Shown here: piece by piece, positions 46,130 to 57,769 of the stretch | Position numbering within the stretch: position 1 is the first letter of the stretch | Layout: the number at the start of each line of letters is the position of its first letter | Made by a program: the position numbers and the translations under genes | Notes under the pieces: generated by a model | The model's database searches: none | What the model was told of the DNA's origin: nothing | Seen by the model: the letters and a program-made list of their open reading frames with translations, nothing else | Source: Taiwanofungus camphoratus | Lineage: Eukaryota; Basidiomycota; Agaricomycetes; Polyporales; Taiwanofungaceae | Assembly (NCBI GenBank): GCA_003999685.1 | Contig: CP021228.1 | Span: 558,001 to 622,000 of the forward strand | Length of the DNA stretch: 64,000 nt | Reading direction: 5' to 3'

Positions 46130-47425
46130 ATGACCACCTCACTCGACGCCCTCAAACAGACTGGAACCGTCGTCGTCTCCGACTCTGGAGACTTTGAGTG
46201 TAAGTGCATTCACTGCACAGGGTATCAGCATTGCGATCTCATATCGATATCATCGTAGCAATCGACGTGTACAAGCCGCAAGATGCAACAACCAACCCCT
46301 CGCTCATCCTTGCTGCGGCAAACAAGCCTGGCTATCAGCGTCTCATCGATGTCGCCGTGAAGTATGGTAAGAGCAAGGGGGGCGACGTTGACGCGCAGGC
46401 TTCGGCCGCCATGGACAGACTGGTATGCGACTATCCTCTAGATGTGGTAGTGTTACGACTGACGATACTCGTGCTGCAGCTTGTTGAATTCGGCAAGGAG
46501 ATCCTGGCCATCATCCCTGGTCGTGTCTCGACGGAAGTTGACGCTCGTCTCTCGTTCGATAAGCAGGCCACGAAGGCAAAGGCCAAGCAGCTCATCGCTC
46601 TCTACGAATCGCTTGGCATTAAGAAGGAGCGTATCCTGATCAAAATTGCCTCTACCTGGGAGGGCATCCAGGCTGCCCGCGAGCTTGAGCGGGACGACGG
46701 CATTCACTGCAACCTGACTCTCCTCTTCGGCTTCGCTCAGGCTGTTGCCTGCGCAGAGGCTGGTGTCACTCTGATCTCGCCCTTCGTCGGCCGTGTAAGT
46801 CTAACATGACATGATATCACGTGATAGAGCTTATCGAGCTTACGGACGGCGCGTTTAGATTCTCGACTGGTACAAGAAGAACAAGCCCGGAAAGGACTAC
46901 GTTGGTGATGAGGACCCTGGTGTGCAGTCGGTGAAGAAGATCTTCAACTACTACAAGCAACACCACTACAAGACTATTGTCATGGGTGCTTCCTTCCGTA
47001 ACGTACGCCCATTTGCTTCCTGATCTCCATTTCAGTACGAGTGACTGACAATGCACTGTTTCTAGACTGGCGAGATCAAGGCACTTGCTGGCGTGGACTT
47101 CCTTACCATCTCCCCCTCTCTTCTGGAGGAGCTGAAGAACGATACCTCTCCCGTTCCTAAGAAGCTCAACTCACAAGCCGGTGAGCAGCGGCTTTATTTG
47201 GAATCTTATTTCACTTTCCAATACTTCTCTGCTAATCAACCTACGGTTTCAGCTGCACAGGGCCAGCCGCTGGCCAAGGTCACCTTCGTCGACAGCGAGC
47301 CCGAGTTCCGCTGGGCACTCCTCGAGGACCAGATGGCCTTCGACAAGCTGCATGAGGGCATCAGGAAGTTCGCCGAGGACGGTACGACCCTCCAGAACCT
47401 GCTGAAGCAGAAAATCACTGCTTGA
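46130..47425 (+). CDS. Transaldolase
   Basis: The spliced protein reads '[20 protein letters not shown]', '[20 protein letters not shown]', '[20 protein letters not shown]', '[20 protein letters not shown]', '[15 protein letters not shown]', '[19 protein letters not shown]' and '[12 protein letters not shown]', ending 'LLKQKITA'. The Schiff-base lysine sits in 'ILIKIAST', and the Asp of '[15 protein letters not shown]' is in place. Introns follow 'SGDFE', 'AAMDRL', 'SPFVGR', 'ASFRN' and 'KKLNSQA'. Family knowledge: transaldolase transfers a dihydroxyacetone unit between sugar phosphates in the non-oxidative pentose phosphate pathway, in the cytosol. Length and all catalytic blocks are normal. 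Confidence 0.97.
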
Positions 47426-47874
47426 GCGGTTCAGATGGAGACGGGAAGTCCTGGGCAATGAAGACCGCGTCAAAGAGTAGAATTAGTTGAAGTCACCTTT
47501 CTGTAATTGAATGTAATTGCAATGTGAATAATAGACGTTCGTGTATCGCGCTTGTACGAATGTTTGTCAGCGGCGTGGACCTTTATCGAGTTACCATCCA
47601 GGGCTTTGAATGCTATGCAATAATAGCATTACACGTGAAGGCCACGATTTAGGAAGATAGTAATGTAAGTTGGGGTATATCTATGACTGACAACACCAAT
47701 TGTGGACAACAGACAATCTGCTAAATCGACGGGAGAAGAGAAGGTTATACCGTCATATGTGCACGTTCGTACTTCTCTCTCCATCGATCGAACCCTTCGA
47801 GAGGAACTTCACCACACAAGCTCGCCGTCACTTTACGGGCATCGCTGAGATTCTATGTGGAACTCGTCAGTGCA
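47426..47874. other. Gap between convergent transaldolase and transporter genes
   Basis: About 450 bp between two 3' ends. The transporter may have one more small exon here, ending near 47833 after 'FHIESQRCP'. Otherwise nothing seen. Confidence 0.4.
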
Positions 47875-50800
47875 TTATGTGAAAAATCTCCGCAATTTGC
47901 GCACCCGGAGGAGCTGGAACACCGCAACGATACCACTCGCATAGAACATGTATTCATAGCTCGTGACCGACTGCAGGCGTGCGGTATGCGCAGCGTTCTG
48001 ATCGTCTGTGGGGAAGCTGGGCTTGGAGACGTCTCCGTGGTAAAGCAGTCTGTCGAGCAGATGCTGAGAGTGTGTTTGATGCAGTGGTTCACCCGTACGC
48101 AGTGACTGGGAGACGAGCAGGAATGTCGCCATCACATCGCTGATCTGGAGCGCAGTATCATATATACCCGTAAAGTACACCCAGAAAATACACTGACAAA
48201 GTTGGGATTCACGACTTTCGTATGTTGGAGAAATGCAACCCGTGTTCCACGATCAACTTGAGCTAAGGATCCGCCAAGCTTTCGAGGAATTGTCACTTAT
48301 TCGCTCACAACCCTATGAAACGGGGATGCTCACTCACCAATGCCAGATTGCCCACCATATCGGATTGGATATTGAGCAAATTGAGATACTCTTCAAACGG
48401 CCACGCTCCACGGATGCTGCCCTCCCACTTTGCGACAGCGGTCTGTGTCCTTAACGCTTGTAGCTGCTGAGCGACGGCAATGAGCTTATGACGGAACTCT
48501 GGTATCCACTCTGCACTGGTCAGAGAATCCCCCTTCTCTTTCTGATCGTCAGCGGGTTCCTCGTCATTAATCCAGGCCGACATAAGGTGCGAGTAGATGT
48601 ACGACAATTCGGCAACCGTAGAGGCGTTGCGCAACCGAACGGCTTTGCGTCCAGATGTCGGTGGGAATATCATCACAATGAAGGAAGCCAGAGAACCTAT
48701 CGCGACCATCAAGGTTAGGCACTGAATTGTTCGTGGAAGTCACTCGATGAATACCAATCAACACCAGGACCCATCTTCTCCATGCTACTGACCATCCGAT
48801 GCCAACGTTGCCTACCTGAGCTATGTGACCATCCAGCCAAGAGTATCCGACAATCAAGCCCCATGTTGTCTGCAGAGCGTAAGGCTGTGATCCGAAGAGT
48901 ATAGCGATGCACTTACACCTATCATCATGACCGCGGGTAAATATTGAAGTGGTGCAAACAACCTCAAAAACAGGTTGGGTATGAGGAATACTCCAACGCT
49001 CGCCGCCATCCCGTATGGGCTTCCAATACTCTTTGCCGACCCTAAAAATTTTTCATCATGAGCCTCAAATAGACATTATTACCCGAAGATACTTCACCGA
49101 TGTACCAGCACAACAAGCCAATGATGAGACCAATAAAAGTCCCTATGAGTCGCGTCACGTAGCTGCGGTAAGCCGTATCAACATTGCGTATGTCCCGGTC
49201 CTCGTCATATTTACTCACTTCCAGATTTGATCAGACACATAAATGTTCAAGGTTGTCTGTGCCATAATCAGCGCCCTTGACGGCTTGGGTCAGTTTCGCC
49301 AATCAAGTATGAGGCAAACTATGTGGCATACCAAACTCCTCTTTCCGCGTAGTTGAAGTCTGGGGCGAGATTCTCAGTTACAACGCACCATGACTGGCAA
49401 CAGATGCACTCATTGACTTACGGGCACTGCTCTTGAAGACAGACGGCAGCCAGAGGGCGATAGAGATGAAAGCGTACTTAAATGCGTACTGGGAAAGAAA
49501 TCAAACAATTGTTGAAATTTTCAGATGCTGTGTACACACCATAGCCTCCGCAGTCTTGCTCCATGCATAGATAGTGTGAAGAAAATGAGCAAACTTCTGC
49601 ACAACATTTGCCGGAGGCTTGCTGTCCGGGTCCAATCCTATAGTCAATGCCATTAAAACAACCAGCAAAGGCTGAAAGTGCATCGGACGCACTGTACGAT
49701 CTTTCCTCCTTCTCGACGTCTTTGTCTGCTGCAGCAGGCACGGCATCTTCTCCAACAGCCTGCTCACTGGAATGGTCCCGTGAAGTGAGCACTTTACCTA
49801 TCATGCGCAGACCCTTCGGCACCCAGAGCTTGTTCCTTTTCCGTCGTCGTGCCGTGGCCGCGACAACCTCCACTAATGACAAAATCGCAGTGCCGACCGC
49901 CATCAAGTTCGCGGCAAAGACATAAGCTATGTATAGCGAGCGCAGCGGCACGTCCTTCTGCGACTGTGCGAGCTCGAGGACAGGTCGGAATGGCTCGACG
50001 AGTAGCAGCCTCTTCGTATCTCTGAATTCGTCCAGCGCCACCCGTAGGCGCGCCGACGACTGCTCTAGCTCAACCGTCCGCGCTGCAGTGTCCGCAGCAC
50101 TATCTCGCACGTACCGCTTCTTGTTCACAGAGTGGATCACGGCTTGCAAGCACGCGAGGCTGTCGATGCATGCCTCGCGGAGCTCTATAGTCGCGTCCTT
50201 GATCACCGGCAGCACGTCCACGAGACGTACAGAGTGCTCCACCTCCGCAGCGAGATGGCGTTCCTGCAGCTGGCGGAAGAGGTGCGTGTCACCCAAAATG
50301 GAGGGCGCGTCCTCCTTGTCGCTTATATCGGGTAACGAAGTACTGGATGGGTTCGCAGACGCGACCGTAGGGTGCCCCATCAGCTTCACGAATGTCTGAA
50401 GAGACCCTAATGTAGATAGATTGCACGCGGGGGAGCGTTTAATTAAGTTGGACACGCAGAGCAAGGCAGAGCGCGTACCTATTCTGCTCACGACGCCCGC
50501 GAGCGGTTTCTCCAGCTCCTTTATGTCGTCCCCGTTCCACTTGCCCCAGCTAAACTCGAGATTGAGGAACATTAGCTGCCCGGAAACTGACCACGCTCGT
50601 CAGCTACCTAACCAGACATGTGATCCAGGACATACACTGCTGGATGTGTGCAAATATTCCGTCCCGTGCAAGCAGCACTTTCCTCAGCAGCCCGCTACCC
50701 GTTGTTAGGTCGCTCGGTGCGGCTCCAAGCACCTCTCCCTGCATCTCAACTAGCGCCTGCAATTCCCCCACCAGGTCGGCCGTCGACACCAGCAGCGCAT

Positions 50801-51875
50801 GGTTCAGCGTCTCCGGGAACACGACGATGATCAGGATCAACCCAATCCCGACGTAGCATGCTAGCGACTCGAGCAGCGAGTTGAGCAGCGTGTACTGCGC
50901 GAACGGAAACAGCGGCCCATAGCTCTGCACAAACGCACTGTCAGCTTAACTACCGCGGACACACGCATGGACGCAGGGCGACCGCACACTCACACAGAAG
51001 ATGTCCATCGCGATCGTGGCGAATACGCTCATGATAATCAGCCGCGGCATATACGCCCGCACCAGCGCGAACCCGAAAGTCGACACGCCCAAGAATACGC
51101 CAAACAGCACCGAGCAGCTGGGCAAGGGCGCGTCAGATCACACAGCGGGTCACGCGTGTCGCACTTACCGCGTGTCCAGAAAGTCCCCGTTGAAGATCGC
51201 CGCCTCGAACAGCGCATCCACGTTCGCCAACCCCGCCGCACTGCACACCACGCTTTTCTCAGACCACCCAACGCCGATGAAGCGAAACACCCTACCTTTG
51301 TGCCTCTTTCTGCAGGGTCGCTTTTACCACCGCCTGATCGCGCACAGCTAGAGCAGCACGCATGGCAGCAGCGCCCAATCCCCAACCAAGAAGCACTCCA
51401 AGAGCGATTGTCAACAGCACCTGGTCAATATAGCGCAGTCACAGCGTCAAACGAAGATGCGCAGAGGACGACGTCTCCAACTTACAAACACAAAGATCTG
51501 TAGCGGCATGTTCGGAGGCATCATCAGGCTGGTGATGAGCGTGAAGAACGCTCTGGGTAGAGACAGGAGTTAGTATACGACATACGTGCACAGTGCTCAG
51601 ACGCACGCATTGCCCAATGTCCGGACTGATTTGTTGGGCAGGAGGATGATGAATGACACCCAGGATGCTATCCAGCATCGAGCCAACAGTTTCAGGGATT
51701 TTTGCGAGCGCAGGTTGGACGAGATCCAAGTTGGGAGTTTGTCCCAGAACGAGGCGCTCGAGTTCTCGTCGAGACACGTTGCAGACGCATTTGTCGTCAC
51801 ATTGGCCTTTTCAATGTCTTGAGGCTCGGTTTCCGATGGCCTTGCAGAGCTCCTGGCAGTCGGTGAGGAAGACAT
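47875..51875 (-). CDS. ArAE/FUSC-type membrane transporter (putative ER 6-TM plus DUF2421)
   Basis: A multi-exon gene of about 1,000 residues. N-terminus: 'SFWDKLPTWISSNLRS', then several hydrophobic helices ('LLARCWIASWVSFIILLP', 'LLTIALGVLLGWGLGAAAMR', 'CSVLFGVFLGVSTFGFALV', 'IIMSVFATIAMDIF'). Next comes a long soluble segment with 'EHSVRLVDVLPVIKDATIEL', followed by a second set of helices and a C-terminal domain ending 'SYEYMFYASGIVAVFQLLR', typical of DUF2421. Family knowledge: this architecture belongs to the aromatic acid exporter (ArAE) / fusaric acid resistance-like superfamily, and the yeast relative is linked to brefeldin A sensitivity. Substrates in fungi are mostly unknown. A retrotransposon has inserted about 260 bp upstream of the start codon, cutting into the likely promoter. 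Several exon borders are approximate. Confidence 0.85.
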
Positions 51876-52131
51876 GGGTGCGCAAGGCAAAGGCAAGAGA
51901 AAAGCTTAGCCCCTTCGGGGAAGAGGTGGCGCTTGACTACGGTGCGACATGCACATGATAGACTTCCGTGGCATCTTCGCTGCTATCTTGCATTGGATTG
52001 GGAATTTGCCAGACCCTTTACGAGCATCTACTCATGCCTGAGTGGAGAGCGATGAGGACGGCATGTGCTCGGGATGACCGGATTTGCAGTGTCCTTTGAC
52101 TAAACTGTGCTGACTAGGAAGGACATTCGGC

Positions 52132-52141
52132 CGAGTGACAT

Positions 52142-52143
<2 letters not shown>
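52132..52143. repeat. Target-site duplication, 3' side of LINE
   Basis: CGAGTGACATCA, identical to 57495-57506. It directly abuts the poly(T) run, which is the element's poly(A) tail read on the plus strand. Confidence 0.93.
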
Positions 52144-52180
<37 letters not shown>

Positions 52181-55100
52181 CCTCGGGTTTATACTCCATA
52201 CCACTTAGGTACATGTAGAGTAATAATGATAGTAAGTGGGCATCCGCGCCCTCCTGAGCGGCACACCTACAGTTTTCAGTGGCCTCGTTATGTGGCGTGG
52301 GCTTGTAGTCCAACAAGGCCTGCAAGAGGAAGGGTACAGTCATTCATAGGACGCCATACCCGACCCCCGCCCGACCCGTTTTTCACGCTCTTGTGTGTTT
52401 ACTCGGCCCGGTAACCCGTTCCGTCAGTAAATCACTTAGTGAACTGAGTGTAGCCCTACAGGTTTCAGGCCTCAGTTATCGTTCGGATAGACGTGGGGGT
52501 CGTCGCGGATACTGGGTTCCGCTATCCTCTCATCTATCCAGTTATGGTACATTTCAAACGCCTTTGCCTCGGCGTCGTACCACTCGCAGAAATCCCGGTG
52601 TTTTCCACCCAGGGCGGTGGTCATGCCAGGATCTAAATGTCGGTCCGCATGGAACCGCTGCCAGACCGCTTGTCTTCCGACAGTGTGGCACATAAGACGG
52701 GCACAAGTGAATGTTCTCGTGCACGCAGCTTCAGCTTCAAGCAGAGATTCTGCTAGAATCTCCGCCCAGTCAAAAGTGGAGACCATCGGGTTGAGCCGAA
52801 GGAACTCCATAATGTCATCAGGGGTCCAACCCCTTTGTTCAGGGGGCCCCATCAGAAGCGGATCACGAGGACCCTGTTGGCGCTTCGTCCTGATCCAGAA
52901 TGGACAGTCGAAGAGCACATGTTCCCTGGTTCCCTCTGCTCCACACAAGCAGAGGTGAGGGCCAGGGATATTGAACCTAGAGCGGTATTCACCGCCAGGG
53001 AAATGGTTGGTGAGCACACGACATACACGTGCCACCTCCTTGTTGGACTTGCCAGCTGCCTTCAGGACCCACGTACCCTTAGCTGTGGTTCCGTGCAGTG
53101 GTGAAGCGTCTTCGGTTACTTTCCATAACCGGCGACTGCGATAGCTGGGATTGTCAACTACTGTCCCCCAGCGCTTTTTGACCCTTGCCTTGACACGAGC
53201 AAGGGCCATCGATTGTGAGATGAATTCCGGTTGGGGATCATCCAATGCCTTCTTCGCGAGTTCATCAACGAACTCGTTCTGAAATATGCCTTTATGGGAA
53301 GGTACCCAAAAAAGGACAATGCGTCGGCGTTCATCTGCATCGAGGAACGCTCGTACGTGTTGAGAAGCCATGACCGCCGCCATCTGCGACGGTCCGACTT
53401 CCGGCTTGAATATTCTGTCAAGTGCCGATTGGTTATCGGAACAGACTGTGAGGGTGGTGATGTGTGCAGGAACGTCACGGACCGCTTCACGCAGCCCGCG
53501 CGCCAATGCCAGCATCTCCGCATCGAAGCTCTGGACCTTGCCGGCTCCAAACCTTCCATGGGCAACGTGATCTTCCCCGTCAATGACGAGCCACATGCTA
53601 CCAGATCTCACTGATGGTGCATTCGCATACGACCCATCGGTGAACATCATTCGCCCTTCTGGCTGGGCCAACTGGCACCGGAATTCCGGGCACCAGGTGA
53701 GCTCCATCCAGTCGGCAAATTCAGGGGAGCGTTTGTTTGGACCTTTTCCGTCCAAGAACACCCGCTCAAAGCGATCAATGTACCGATCCACGACCCTGTC
53801 ACCGGGCCGCGCCTCCGGGTGGAGGGGTGCAAATTCTTCTGATGACTGCCGCCCTATGCGATCTATGAACGTCATGGGGGTGATAGCCTGTTTTTTGCCA
53901 CGTCGTGAGTTAAGCGGCCATGGCGCAGTGATATTGGTGACGTTGGTCGCCCAATAAGGTGGAAGAGCGGCCCTCATTGGGTGCCCTTCATGAACTCGCC
54001 GCGCTCTAAGCGCAGCTTTTTCCATGTACCGGTCGATCTGGATGCGGATGGGGACCAACCCACCCAACATCTCCATCGCCCCGATCGGTGTGGTCTTGAA
54101 ACAGCCGGTGATCCACCTAGCTGCTCTCGACTGAGCGGTCTGCAGTTCTTTTGCAGCCCATTTGAGACCCTTCCACTGTGGATTCCACCACAGTTGAGCG
54201 CCGTATAGCATCAACGGAACGACGTGCGCTATATAGAGTCGCCGTTTGTTGATAGGATGGAATCCGCGTGCCGAATTACCGAGCATGCGGAGTGCATTGC
54301 ACGTGCTGGCCGCCTTATTAGCGTAGAACTGCACGTGTGCATGGAAGCTAAGCTTGGGGTCTAAAAAGAACCCAAGATAGCGCATTGTGTCCTTTGCTCG
54401 CAAAGTGACTTCATGTCCATCAGTCCGGATGGTTAGATCCGGACCAAGGGGTCGGGAAGTTGAATACCCCTTCTGGCGCTTCCAGAAGTGCATCAACTCC
54501 AGCTTGTCTCCTTCGACGCCTAAACCTAAACGGTTCAGGTCACCAACTAGATCATGGAAGACATCCGCCAATATGGCATTGTTCTTCAGGACAAGGGCTT
54601 GCGGGCTGTCATCAACAGCCTTCGGTGAAGCTGCCATGATGAGACCGTCGTCCACGTAAAACTGAGTCCCGGTTCGGCCCGGTTGTGCCAAATGGACTGG
54701 CGCCCACTTGTGTATAACCGGTGCAATGTAAACCCCAGATAGGATCGGGGATAAACTCGATCCTTGACCGACTCCGACATCAAAGTCAGATGGATCGGTC
54801 AAGGTACCGTTGAACAAGAATCGGGTTTTTCGCCCAATCAAGTAATTTGCCATGAAATTACAGAGCTTGCTGTTGAAGCCCTGCTTTCGCATGATTCCTA
54901 CCAGCGCATCATGGTTGATGGACGGGTAGAACTATGACACATCGAGCAATAGCACCGATGGGATAAGGTTGCGCGCCCATGCCTCTTTGACATTGTGCAC
55001 TAGTTGAATGCCAGCATCAGTGGTGCTATGCTGCATAGCCCCACCAAACTGGCATGGGTGTAGGATTCCCCATTTCTGGGCATCCCACTGCATTCGTTTG

Positions 55101-57494
55101 GCAATGATCTTCTCGAACAATTTGCCAAAACAATTCAGCAAGCAGATAGGCCTGTAGGCCTTCGCTAGCGTATAGTCCGGTTTGTTCGGTTTGGGTAAAA
55201 CCACCGTAACAGACCGTTTAAAGACGCTTGGATAAACCTCGAAATCGAGGCAAGCGTTATAGTACGCGCGCAACCATTGTCGCACGTGTATACCGAGATC
55301 GGTTTCGATGCCCTCCTCAGAGCGTTCGATCCGATCCACCATCCATTTAATCCACATCCAGTTCACGTGATCGGAACCGGGTGCGGACGTATTGCTTGTG
55401 GATTTGAGATTCTCGCGAATCTCAATCTCACTAATATCCGGTAGAGTCAATTCCTCCCGTTGAGGAATTTCGTCTACAAACGACAGATCCACCGGCCGTG
55501 GGTTGGCAGGCGTGAACTGAGCTTGAAAAGTACGACTGAGCTCAGTCGCACTTTGAACTGGCTCACCATCAGCTTGTCGCAGCTGAATAGTGGCCTCTTG
55601 TTGTCTCGGCTTTGTCCATGCAACAAAGTCCGAGATCAATTGGGGATTGGATTCATCCATGATCCGGTCAAAGTGTGCACGCTTCGCCTGCTTAGTGGCA
55701 AGGCGAAGTGTTGCACGTTGTTTATGCCGTTCGGACCAAATTTCGGCAGCAACATCATATGCGTCTGCAGTAGCCTGAGTGCCAGGTCCCTGCTGATGCC
55801 GTATGTAGCGATACTGCCCAGACGCCGCACTAAGGCGGTGCTGGGTGTTCGCCAGCTTAGTGGCCGCACGGGAGCATGCAGCATCCCACCACGACTTTGA
55901 ACGTTTGGATGGGCGTTTTACTGCCGAAAACTCCATCCATAATCATTGGAGGTCTCGCTCTAGGCGGTCCCCCATTCTTTCAACGCCTTGGGCGCTGCTG
56001 AAGTGTGTAGGGTAATCAACGAACAGTTTCGCCGTTGCCGTCACGAATTGTTGGGCTGCATCACCAGTACGAGGAATACCCCGCACCGGTTCTGGCTCAA
56101 CCTCAATCGGCATCTCCCACCGCAGGACCGCGTGGTCGCTGTTGTGGCGATGTGACATGAGTACATGAAGGTTCTGGCCTTCATAGTACACTGGGTCGAT
56201 CCACACCAAGTCAATGACTCCAGACGTGAGAGCGATATTGTGGGAACGCCAGGTGACTGTACCGTCCTGTGCGTTCATCAAGACCAGATCAAGTTCGGCC
56301 TGGGCCAACTCGATGAGGCGGTTGGAATCAGCGTAGTGCGGAGGCCGCACCCGAGATCCCGCAGCTCGTGCATCCCATAATGGGTGGCGGAGATTGAAAT
56401 CCCCGCACATGCACGCAATGGGTGGAAGCGCGTGGACACGTGTTTCCAGATATTGGACAGCATCAAAAGTGGTGCTATCATTGTAGACGTTCAGGACATT
56501 GAAGTCCCCGGACAGAAGCTTGAGCGCTACCAGAAGGCAATCCTTATGGGAGACGCTATGGGTGACAACTTGCGGAGAGGCCGAAGCCCACCGCTTGTTG
56601 ACATAGACTGCGACCCGGGAATCTTTCGATGCCCCGAGGCACTTGAACGAGGCATGGGCAGACGTATTCTCATACGCCTCCCCGTCTCGTGACTTCACTG
56701 AGGCCACATCCTTGATGCGGCCCCAGAATATCTCCTGGACACAGATAATATCGGCGTCCCTATGTCTCTCAAGTAAAATGCTCATATTTTCCGCAGATTT
56801 CTGAACATTCGCACTTATGCATGTGAGTGCGTGCCTTGTAGGCTCGTCTCTCAGATTGTCGCTCTCAACCGTTGGGCTGGGCGTACGGGAGGGGTCCGCT
56901 TCCGCCTCTATGGGGGAATCAGACTGTTCATTATGTTGTGATGCCGGCGGAGTTCCAAACGGTGGGGCCGAAGCACCGTCGGAAAGATCCGGTTCACACG
57001 GTTGTCCATTACTCCCGTAACGGGTTAATGGTGTTGAACCCAGTCCGGTGTGCCATGCACTACCATCATGGGCAAAGGGCATGGATGCAGCAAGGCTGCT
57101 TCCTGCGCTAATGTGGTCGTTGCCCCCTCCCCCAGAGGAGATTGAGCGACTTCCACGTCTTTGTGAATCGTCTGGCACTGTGTCCATCGATTCAAGGAGA
57201 GGACCTCTCGAGAGAGAGGAACTCGAAGTGGAGCTCTCCCCATGGTAGGGTGAGCTCAAAGGTGTGTCCAAAGGACGAGATCTCGGGTGGTCCGAGTCAG
57301 CTTGAGTGCGATGAGCAGGGCAGCTGCCATGCACCGACATCGCACTCGACGAGGTGGGTGCACCATCAGTCCTAGGACCAACAGCGGCTATAGGGGCACC
57401 AGTATGGGGGGAATAGGGAAGGGAACGATGGGATTTAGACATGCTGGGCACGGGCGCTAAATCGAGATGGTGGTGGTACTGGTTCAAGAAGCGG
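52144..57494 (-). mobile_element. Non-LTR retrotransposon (LINE), 5.35 kb with poly(A) tail
   Basis: Bounded by the exact 12-bp duplication CGAGTGACATCA on both sides. The 3' end is a run of 32 A on the coding strand (52144-52175). It encodes one long frame with an AP-type endonuclease, reverse transcriptase, RNase H and a C-terminal Cys-rich segment ('LCLCGAEGTREHVLFDCPFW'). This is the layout of fungal Tad1/Inkcap-like elements. Because the TSD lies at 57495, the apparent upstream Met (57523) belongs to host DNA. The insertion sits between a transporter promoter and an esterase pseudogene. Confidence 0.95.
52472..57442 (-). pseudogene. LINE polyprotein ORF (endonuclease-RT-RNase H) with two stop codons
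   Basis: A single frame from 'MSKSHRSLPYSP' to 'DDPHVYPNDN' is broken only by a TGA at 55943-55945 (after 'RMGDRLERDLQ') and a TAG at 54932-54934 (between 'SVLLLDVS' and 'FYPSINHDALVGI'). No frameshift was found. Domains by position: a Ser/Pro-rich N-terminus; an endonuclease ('CISANVQKSAENM', 'IICVQEIFWG', 'CMCGDFNLRHPLWD', 'SDHAVLRW'); and RT (motif A Asp in 'LLLDVS', 'VGQGSSLSPILSGVY', 'FYVDDGLIMA'). RNase H follows ('MFTDGSYANAP', 'FDAEMLALARG', 'VCSDNQSALD', 'EFVDELAKKAL'). Both stops could be C-to-T changes (CAG to TAG, CGA to TGA). The copy is likely inactive unless read through. Confidence 0.93.
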
Positions 57495-57506
57495 CGAGTG
57501 ACATCA
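57495..57506. repeat. Target-site duplication, 5' side of LINE
   Basis: CGAGTGACATCA, identical to 52132-52143. Confidence 0.93.
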
Positions 57507-57769
57507 GTTGTCAAGAATTCCATTGAAATTTGACGGATGGAAGAGAACCTATGTGATGGGTTAGCAGTGGTTGTAAGATACTTAGGTAGGTAGGTAAGTA
57601 CAGTATCCCAGTAGGCTTCTTACTCTGAAACACGATTCCGACCGCACTGGCGCGTGCTTACGATGATGACATGCCTTCCAAGTTCCATAGCTATTATAAA
57701 TATATAACTCGACGTACATGGCACAGAGATGATTCTGCTTATTCCCTTGTGTACAGATGCTGTGATGTA

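Noticed and set aside
52144-52175. Poly(T) run as a transcription terminator
   Set aside because: It is the poly(A) tail of the minus-strand LINE, directly abutting the target duplication.
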